This document shows positions 59,090 through 64,000 of a DNA stretch of 64,000 nt, piece after piece (positions within the stretch are counted from its first letter, which is position 1; each line of letters begins with the position of its first letter). The notes below the pieces were generated by a model. That model did no database searches and had not been told where the DNA came from. It was given only the letters and a program-made list of their open reading frames with translations. Source of the DNA: an uncultured Lachnospiraceae bacterium (GTDB lineage: Bacteria; Bacillota; Clostridia; Lachnospirales; Lachnospiraceae); contig CALWBQ010000026.1 in assembly GCA_944376125.1 (NCBI GenBank), positions 1-64,000 of the forward strand, given 5' to 3'. The translations under genes were made by a program, and so were the position numbers.

Positions 59090-61255
59090 ATGGGAGAAAC
59101 AGGAATGCAGACGCAGGACTTTTTAAACCCGAAAAATTATGTAAATCGTGAGCTGAGCTGGCTGGAGTTTAACTATCGGGTATTGAGTGAGGCGCGGGAT
59201 AAAAGCCTGCCGCTGTTTGAACGCTTAAAATTTTTAAGTATTACCGCATCAAATCTGGATGAATTTTTTATGGTTCGGGTGGCATCCTTAAAGGATATGG
59301 TTCACGCCAAATACACCAAGCCGGACATTGCCGGAATGACAGCGGAGGAACAGCTTGTGAAGATCGGACTGAAGGCCCACGAGCTGGTCAATCTCCAGTA
59401 TTCCACTTACAATCGCTCTCTTCTCCCTGCTCTCAGGCAGAATGGGCTGAACGTGGTGGACGGGTATGAGGAGATGACTGAGGAGCAGGCAGAGTTTGCA
59501 GACCGGTATTTCCAGGAAAATGTGTATCCTGTGCTGACGCCCATGGCGGTAGATTCCTCCAGACCATTTCCCCTGATCCGCAATAAGACGCTGAATATTG
59601 CCGCCCTTCTGAGAAAGAAGAAGGGGGATAAGGAGCTGGAATTTGCGATGGTTCAGGTGCCTTCCGGCCTTCCGAGAATCGTAGAACTCCCAGTTACCGC
59701 AGAAGAGGATGGGAGAGAGATGCACAACGTGATCCTCCTGGAGGAGATCATTGAGAAGAATATGCAGTCCCTCTTCCTGAATTACGATATTATTGCCGCG
59801 CATCCGTTCCGAATTATGAGAAATGCTGATCTGACCATTGATGAAGAGGAGGCGGTGGACCTTCTGGAGGAGATCCAGAAACAATTAAAGAAACGCCAGT
59901 GGGGGGAGGTTATCCGGCTGGAGATTGAAGACAAGGTCGATAAACGGCTGTTGAAGATTCTGAAAAAAGAACTTCAGGTAGAAAACGAAGCCATCTATGA
60001 GATCAATGGCCCCCTTGATCTGACATTTCTGATGAAAATGTACGGGATGCAGGGATTTGATCACCTAAAAACCCCGATCTACCGCCCGCAGCCCGTTCCA
60101 GAGCTGATGAATGAGGACGATATTTTTACGAATATCCGCAAGGGAGACATCCTGCTTCACCACCCATATCAGACTTTTGATCCAGTGGTGAATTTTGTCC
60201 GTACTGCGGCAAAGGATCCCGATGTCCTGGCAATTAAGCAGACTCTTTACCGGGTCAGCGGCAATTCTCCCATTATCGCTGCCCTGGCGGAAGCTGCTGA
60301 TAATGGAAAGCAGGTCTCAGTTCTAGTCGAATTAAAGGCCAGATTTGACGAGGAAAACAATATTATCTGGGCAAAGAAGCTGGAGAAAGCGGGCTGTCAC
60401 GTTATTTACGGCCTGGTGGGGCTGAAGACCCACAGTAAGATTACTCTGGTCGTTCGCCGGGAGGAGGACGGCATTCGGCGGTATGTTCACCTGGGAACCG
60501 GAAACTACAATGATTCTACAGCGAAACTGTACACGGACTGCGGAATTTTGACATGCAATCCCCTCTATGGGGAGGATGCGACCGCTGTATTTAACATGCT
60601 GTCGGGCTATTCAGAGCCCCTGAGCTGGAACCGTCTGGCGGTGGCTCCCATCTGGCTGAGAGATACGATGCTGCGGCGAATCAGGAGGGAGACGGATAAT
60701 GCGAGAAAACACAGGCAGTCCCACATTATTGCCAAGATGAATTCTCTCTGTGACAAGGAGATCATTGCGGCACTCTATGAGGCAAGCTGTGCCGGCGTTA
60801 AGATCGAACTGATCGTAAGGGGAATCTGCTGCCTGAAGGCAGGAATTCCGGGACTCAGTGAGAATATCTCGGTTCGTTCCATTGTGGGGAACTTTTTGGA
60901 GCACAGCCGGATCTTCTATTTCGAGAATGATGGAGATCCTAAACTATTTATGGGAAGTGCTGACTGGATGCCTAGAAATCTGGATAAGCGGGTAGAGATC
61001 GTATTTCCGGTGGAAGAGGAAGAAATTCAGAAAAAGGTTATGCACATTCTGGAGGTAGAACTGGCTGACAATGTAAAGGCTCATGTTCTGCAGCCGGATG
61101 GAAGTTATGAGAAGCCTGACCGGAGAGGAAAAATCCAGGTAAACTCCCAGGAACAGTTTTGTGAGGAGGCTGTCCAGGCAGCGGCGGCGGAGCTGAAAAA
61201 GACAGAGATTGCGGGCCGCAGGACCTTCATCCCTGTGGAGAGCCACGAGGAATAA
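59090..61255 (+). CDS. ppk1: Polyphosphate kinase 1
   Basis: A 721-residue PPK1, normal length, which builds polyphosphate from ATP. NRELSWLEFNYRVLSEA marks the N-domain, FFMVRVASLKD the head domain. The phosphorylated active-site His is in GLKTHSKITLVVRR, followed by YVHLGTGNYNDST; the second HKD-like site is around RIFYFENDGDPKLFMGSADWM. AGGAAGGGA precedes the ATG. Strong terminator behind it. Confidence 0.96.
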   Translation: MGETGMQTQDFLNPKNYVNRELSWLEFNYRVLSEARDKSLPLFERLKFLSITASNLDEFFMVRVASLKDMVHAKYTKPDIAGMTAEEQLVKIGLKAHELVNLQYSTYNRSLLPALRQNGLNVVDGYEEMTEEQAEFADRYFQENVYPVLTPMAVDSSRPFPLIRNKTLNIAALLRKKKGDKELEFAMVQVPSGLPRIVELPVTAEEDGREMHNVILLEEIIEKNMQSLFLNYDIIAAHPFRIMRNADLTIDEEEAVDLLEEIQKQLKKRQWGEVIRLEIEDKVDKRLLKILKKELQVENEAIYEINGPLDLTFLMKMYGMQGFDHLKTPIYRPQPVPELMNEDDIFTNIRKGDILLHHPYQTFDPVVNFVRTAAKDPDVLAIKQTLYRVSGNSPIIAALAEAADNGKQVSVLVELKARFDEENNIIWAKKLEKAGCHVIYGLVGLKTHSKITLVVRREEDGIRRYVHLGTGNYNDSTAKLYTDCGILTCNPLYGEDATAVFNMLSGYSEPLSWNRLAVAPIWLRDTMLRRIRRETDNARKHRQSHIIAKMNSLCDKEIIAALYEASCAGVKIELIVRGICCLKAGIPGLSENISVRSIVGNFLEHSRIFYFENDGDPKLFMGSADWMPRNLDKRVEIVFPVEEEEIQKKVMHILEVELADNVKAHVLQPDGSYEKPDRRGKIQVNSQEQFCEEAVQAAAAELKKTEIAGRRTFIPVESHEE

Positions 61256-61271
61256 AAAAGAATAAGCGAAT

Positions 61272-61332
61272 AAAAAATCCCTGGCTGGCAGGATAGGCTT
61301 TCTGGAAGCTCCTGACAGCCAGGGATTTTTTG
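61272..61332 (+). terminator. Bidirectional terminator after ppk1
   Basis: AAAAAATCCCTGGCTG pairs with CAGCCAGGGATTTTTT, with an inner AGGA/TCCT stem. It is symmetric and T-rich in both directions, as expected between convergent genes. Confidence 0.95.
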
Positions 61333-61365
61333 TCTGATAAAATCTTAGGAATGGGCATTGGCATG

Positions 61366-62346
61366 TCAGTCATTAACCGGGAGACCGCTGTGGAACGAGT
61401 AATTTCCCAATTCCTCCAGCAGGGATCCGAAGGTCTCAGGCCGGGTGATATCCCCGGAACTGACCAGGGTGTTGATGTGAAAATAAACCGTTCTGCACTT
61501 CATCAATGACTGGCGGAACAGATCTGGGAAAGAAGCAGTGGAAGCCATCTGATGGTTCCACGGATTGCACCAAACTTCATGGTCAGAGTTGAGGCTCTTC
61601 CTGGGCGAAGCGACTTTGTCCGTTACAATTTTAGACGAGGCGACGGGATGCTTTAAGAACAGAGATTCAAAAAATTCGATCCGTGCCTGCTTTTTTCCAG
61701 ATTTATCAGCCAAGGTTCGGCAGCCGAAGCGCATGGCCAGGATTGAGCGGTGCACCATCCGGGGGGTAATCTGAAAATTATTTTTGTAGCTGATGGGATA
61801 ATACGTTTCATTGATGCACTGGGCCAGGAATCTGGATATAAACTGAGTTTCCAGGCCATTTAAACAGATGGTAGCCGCCTGGTTGAATTGGGACGGCTTT
61901 TTCTTTTTATATTTATAGAGCAGAAGAGCATCAATATCATTTTCCAGCATGGCGTGGAGGCCATGGTAATGGTTGGTAGGATTGCTGATATCGTAATGGA
62001 TCCGGCCATAGACAAAGGGATGGCAGATATAGTCCCCGATGTAATGGCCCAGATATCCGCAGAAATAGGCCAGAGCCTGCTCCCGCTGCTGACGGGATTC
62101 GATCTGGGAGATATGGATCAGGCAGCAGCGGAAAAATTTGTTTACGTGGTGTTCATGCATATAGGAACCGACATTGCGGTAATCCCTGTGGCGCAGAATG
62201 GGAATATTGTAAAAGAACATATCTGGTCCCTGAAGGCCAAGCTGGTACAGCCAGCGGTATTTGGCAATGATAAATTTTAACTGGCAGGGAGGCATATCAT
62301 TGTACGCCTTCATCCCCAAAATATAGTGTGTGGTAAAGCCGGGCAT
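61366..62346 (-). CDS. Zinc-dependent phospholipase C family protein
   Basis: A 326-residue protein matching the zinc-dependent phospholipase C/S1-P1 nuclease-like group. PGFTTHYILGMKAY at the start supplies an early His, and AYFCGYLGHYIGDYICHPFVYGR carries the HxxxD metal site; THYHGLHAMLENDID-like His and Asp residues follow. No signal peptide, so a secreted toxin-like role is doubtful. The start is MPGFTTH, after GAGGAG; a longer frame begins 14 codons earlier. Confidence 0.85.
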   Translation of the reverse strand: MPGFTTHYILGMKAYNDMPPCQLKFIIAKYRWLYQLGLQGPDMFFYNIPILRHRDYRNVGSYMHEHHVNKFFRCCLIHISQIESRQQREQALAYFCGYLGHYIGDYICHPFVYGRIHYDISNPTNHYHGLHAMLENDIDALLLYKYKKKKPSQFNQAATICLNGLETQFISRFLAQCINETYYPISYKNNFQITPRMVHRSILAMRFGCRTLADKSGKKQARIEFFESLFLKHPVASSKIVTDKVASPRKSLNSDHEVWCNPWNHQMASTASFPDLFRQSLMKCRTVYFHINTLVSSGDITRPETFGSLLEELGNYSFHSGLPVND

Positions 62347-62532
62347 GGCACAGCTCCTCTCTTTGATTTCGCGCCGGGCGGCAGCCAAAGGGACTGCATT
62401 GGCGGCGCCTGTACAGAACAGTTATATTCTAGCACAAATTTTCCGGTATTGCGATAGGAGATTCCAGCATATTATCAGACGAAAAAGAATAAGCTGGAGT
62501 ACAGCGGCGCCGAGATGGGAGGAGGCAGGAAT

Positions 62533-63924
62533 ATGGCAGATTGGATTCACCAGATCCATCAGGTTGTATGGGGACCGTGGCTGCTGGTGCTTTTCTTGGG
62601 AACCGGACTGTACTTGACGGTGCGCTCCCGGGGGTTTCAGGTCAGAGGGATTGCCCTGTGGATGAAGAGCACAGCCGGAACGCTGCTGTCTGGAGAGGGA
62701 ACGGGCGCCGGGCAGGAAAAAATTTCCCAGATTCAAACCGCCTGCACAGCTCTGGCAGCTACAGTGGGGACTGGAAATATCGTTGGGGTGGCGACCGCTT
62801 TGACGGCAGGAGGCCCAGGAGCTGTATTTTGGATGTGGGTGTCAGCGATGATCGGAATGATGACGGCCTACGGGGAGACTTGGCTGGGGCTCCGCCACAG
62901 AATCCGGAACTGGGAGGGGAGATGGCTCTGCGGTCCCATGGTGACGCTGAGAGCGGGAGCAAATCTGCCGGTTTTGGCAGGGGCATACAGCATCTTCTGC
63001 GTATTAGCCTCCTTAGGAATGGGGAGCATGGTTCAGGCCAACTCCCTGGCAGAGGCCGCTGAATTTGCCTGGGGGCTTCCCAGGGAACTCTGCGGCTTTC
63101 TTGTGGTGATCCTGACAGCAGCCGTGATTACAGGGGGAACCGGACGAATTGCCCGGACTGCGGGAAGGCTGGTCCCCTGGTCAGCTGGCGTTTATCTGGC
63201 GGCATCTCTGGCGGTGCTGTTTCTGTGCCGCCGGCAGATTCCTGCGGTGCTGGGGAACATTATCTCAGCCGCTTTCTGCCCGGAGGGAGCAGCCAGAAGC
63301 CTCGCCGGGGGTGCGGCCGGATGGGGAATGAAATCGGCTGTCCAGTACGGCGTTGCCAGGGGCGTCTTTTCCAATGAGGCAGGTTTAGGCAGCCTGGCGA
63401 TCCTCCACGGAACAGCAGAGGATGGACGTCCGGAGATTCAGGGCATGTGGGCTGTTTTTGAAGTGTTTTTCGACACAATCCTGGTGTGCTCTGTGACAGC
63501 GCTGGTGATCCTGTGCGCGGCCTCAGAGAGAGGATTCCCTCTGGAGAACGGCGCTTCCTTGGCAGCGCGGAGCTTTTCGGAGTTTTTAGGAAAGCCGGGA
63601 GAGTATGCGGCGGCTCTGTCTATGATGCTGTTTGCCTTTGCCACGATCATAGCCTGGTATTACATGGGCAGACAGGCGGCGGAATATCTGGCAGGGGAGA
63701 GAAGATGGACAGTGCTCTGCTATCTGGCAGCTTACCTCTCTGCCGCATATTTGGGATGTATAGCCCGCCTGGAACTGGTGTGGGAATTATCGGATATTAT
63801 CAATGGGCTCATGGCACTGCCAAATTTGGCAGCAGTCCTCCTTCTGGCAGGCCAGATCCGTTACCCTTCTGTGAAAAAGGATACCTGCCTTGGCGGCCAA
63901 AAAAGGAAAGCCATTGGCAGATAG
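62533..63924 (+). CDS. Alanine/glycine:cation symporter (AGCS family)
   Basis: A 463-residue sodium- or proton-coupled amino-acid importer with about eleven helices. AGCS signatures: GPWLLVLFLGTGLYLTVRS near the N-terminus, ACTALAATVGTGNIVGVATAL, FWMWVSAMIGMMTAYGE and GVARGVFSNEAGLGSLAI. The start at MADWIHQ follows GGGAGGAGG; an ATG six codons earlier overlaps that site. The stop codon lies within a long hairpin. Confidence 0.95.
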   Translation: MADWIHQIHQVVWGPWLLVLFLGTGLYLTVRSRGFQVRGIALWMKSTAGTLLSGEGTGAGQEKISQIQTACTALAATVGTGNIVGVATALTAGGPGAVFWMWVSAMIGMMTAYGETWLGLRHRIRNWEGRWLCGPMVTLRAGANLPVLAGAYSIFCVLASLGMGSMVQANSLAEAAEFAWGLPRELCGFLVVILTAAVITGGTGRIARTAGRLVPWSAGVYLAASLAVLFLCRRQIPAVLGNIISAAFCPEGAARSLAGGAAGWGMKSAVQYGVARGVFSNEAGLGSLAILHGTAEDGRPEIQGMWAVFEVFFDTILVCSVTALVILCAASERGFPLENGASLAARSFSEFLGKPGEYAAALSMMLFAFATIIAWYYMGRQAAEYLAGERRWTVLCYLAAYLSAAYLGCIARLELVWELSDIINGLMALPNLAAVLLLAGQIRYPSVKKDTCLGGQKRKAIGR

Positions 63925-63951
63925 GTTGAATTTCAATCTATCTGCCAATGG
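63911..63951 (+). terminator. Long hairpin overlapping the symporter stop codon
   Basis: CCATTGGCAGATAG (63911-63924) is perfectly complementary to CTATCTGCCAATGG (63938-63951). With GTTGA/TCAAT inside (one G-U) the stem reaches 19 pairs with a three-base loop. The TAG stop is the last triplet of the first arm. No T run follows. Beyond 63951 nothing else is recognisable. Confidence 0.65.
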
Positions 63952-64000
63952 CTTGGAGTATTTTGGTTATAGAAAAAGGGAGGAGAGCTGATAATTTCTT

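Noticed and set aside
61366..62346. Secreted phospholipase C toxin
   Set aside because: No signal peptide is visible and the neighbours are housekeeping genes; only the family-level call is supported.

Overview
The window looks like a chromosomal segment of a low-GC-lineage Gram-positive gut-type anaerobe of the class Clostridia, most likely a Lachnospiraceae member. This is an inference from protein style (DUF1576, DUF2325, DUF4250, DUF815, QueT and HPr-like families), near-consensus sigma-A promoters with strong AGGAGG ribosome sites, a gene order of rpmG-secE-nusG-rplK-rplA-rplJ-rplL, an S-box ahead of metK, and moderately GC-rich codons. No rRNA, tRNA, prophage or CRISPR array was seen.

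Layout. 1-0.8 kb: an IS200/IS605-type insertion sequence with a Shine-Dalgarno-sequestering inverted repeat, followed by an array of GC-rich hairpins. 0.8-5.5 kb: a DUF2325 gene with an operator-bearing promoter, a polysaccharide deacetylase, rarA, an alkaline-phosphatase-superfamily enzyme, and an autoregulated XRE/membrane-protein pair. 5.5-9.2 kb: translation and transcription genes with two identical L1-operator-like leaders and an L10 leader; rpoB does not follow rplL. 9.3-17.5 kb: an ABC ATPase with every catalytic motif altered, udk, DUF1576, cfa, brnQ, a preQ1-III-like riboswitch with queT, an HPr paralogue without Ser46, and murC. 17.46-19.75 kb: a cluster of DnaA boxes before dnaD-like and dnaC-like genes. 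19.8-27.4 kb: a long PRPP synthetase, a large membrane-anchored propeller protein, murA, SAM-I riboswitch plus metK, and a YgjP-type metallopeptidase.

27.5-48.7 kb is one co-directional run of 17 genes with overlaps or short gaps, preceded by one recognisable promoter. It encodes a Wzt-type exporter ATPase, a methyltransferase, a three-module glycosyltransferase, an M42 peptidase, the complete four-enzyme route to GDP-D-glycero-alpha-D-manno-heptose (hddC, hddA, gmhB, gmhA), further glycosyltransferases including three polytopic membrane proteins, the CDP-6-deoxyhexose enzymes RfbF, RfbG and RfbH, a LicD-type phosphotransferase and a GtrB-like transferase. Together these look like a system that builds, decorates and exports a heptose- and deoxyhexose-containing surface glycan in a Gram-positive cell.

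48.7-64 kb: a second HPr-like protein that lacks the active-site His and carries Asp at the Ser46 position, an HxlR regulator, a BCCT transporter, a small lipoprotein, DUF4250, cardiolipin synthase, a CmpB-like membrane protein, plsC-pheA, a DUF815 ATPase with ppx/gppA and ppk1 (polyphosphate metabolism), a zinc-dependent phospholipase C-like protein and an alanine/glycine:cation symporter ending in a long hairpin that overlaps its stop codon. All functional calls rest on reading the translated sequence and remembered family motifs; no database search was run.
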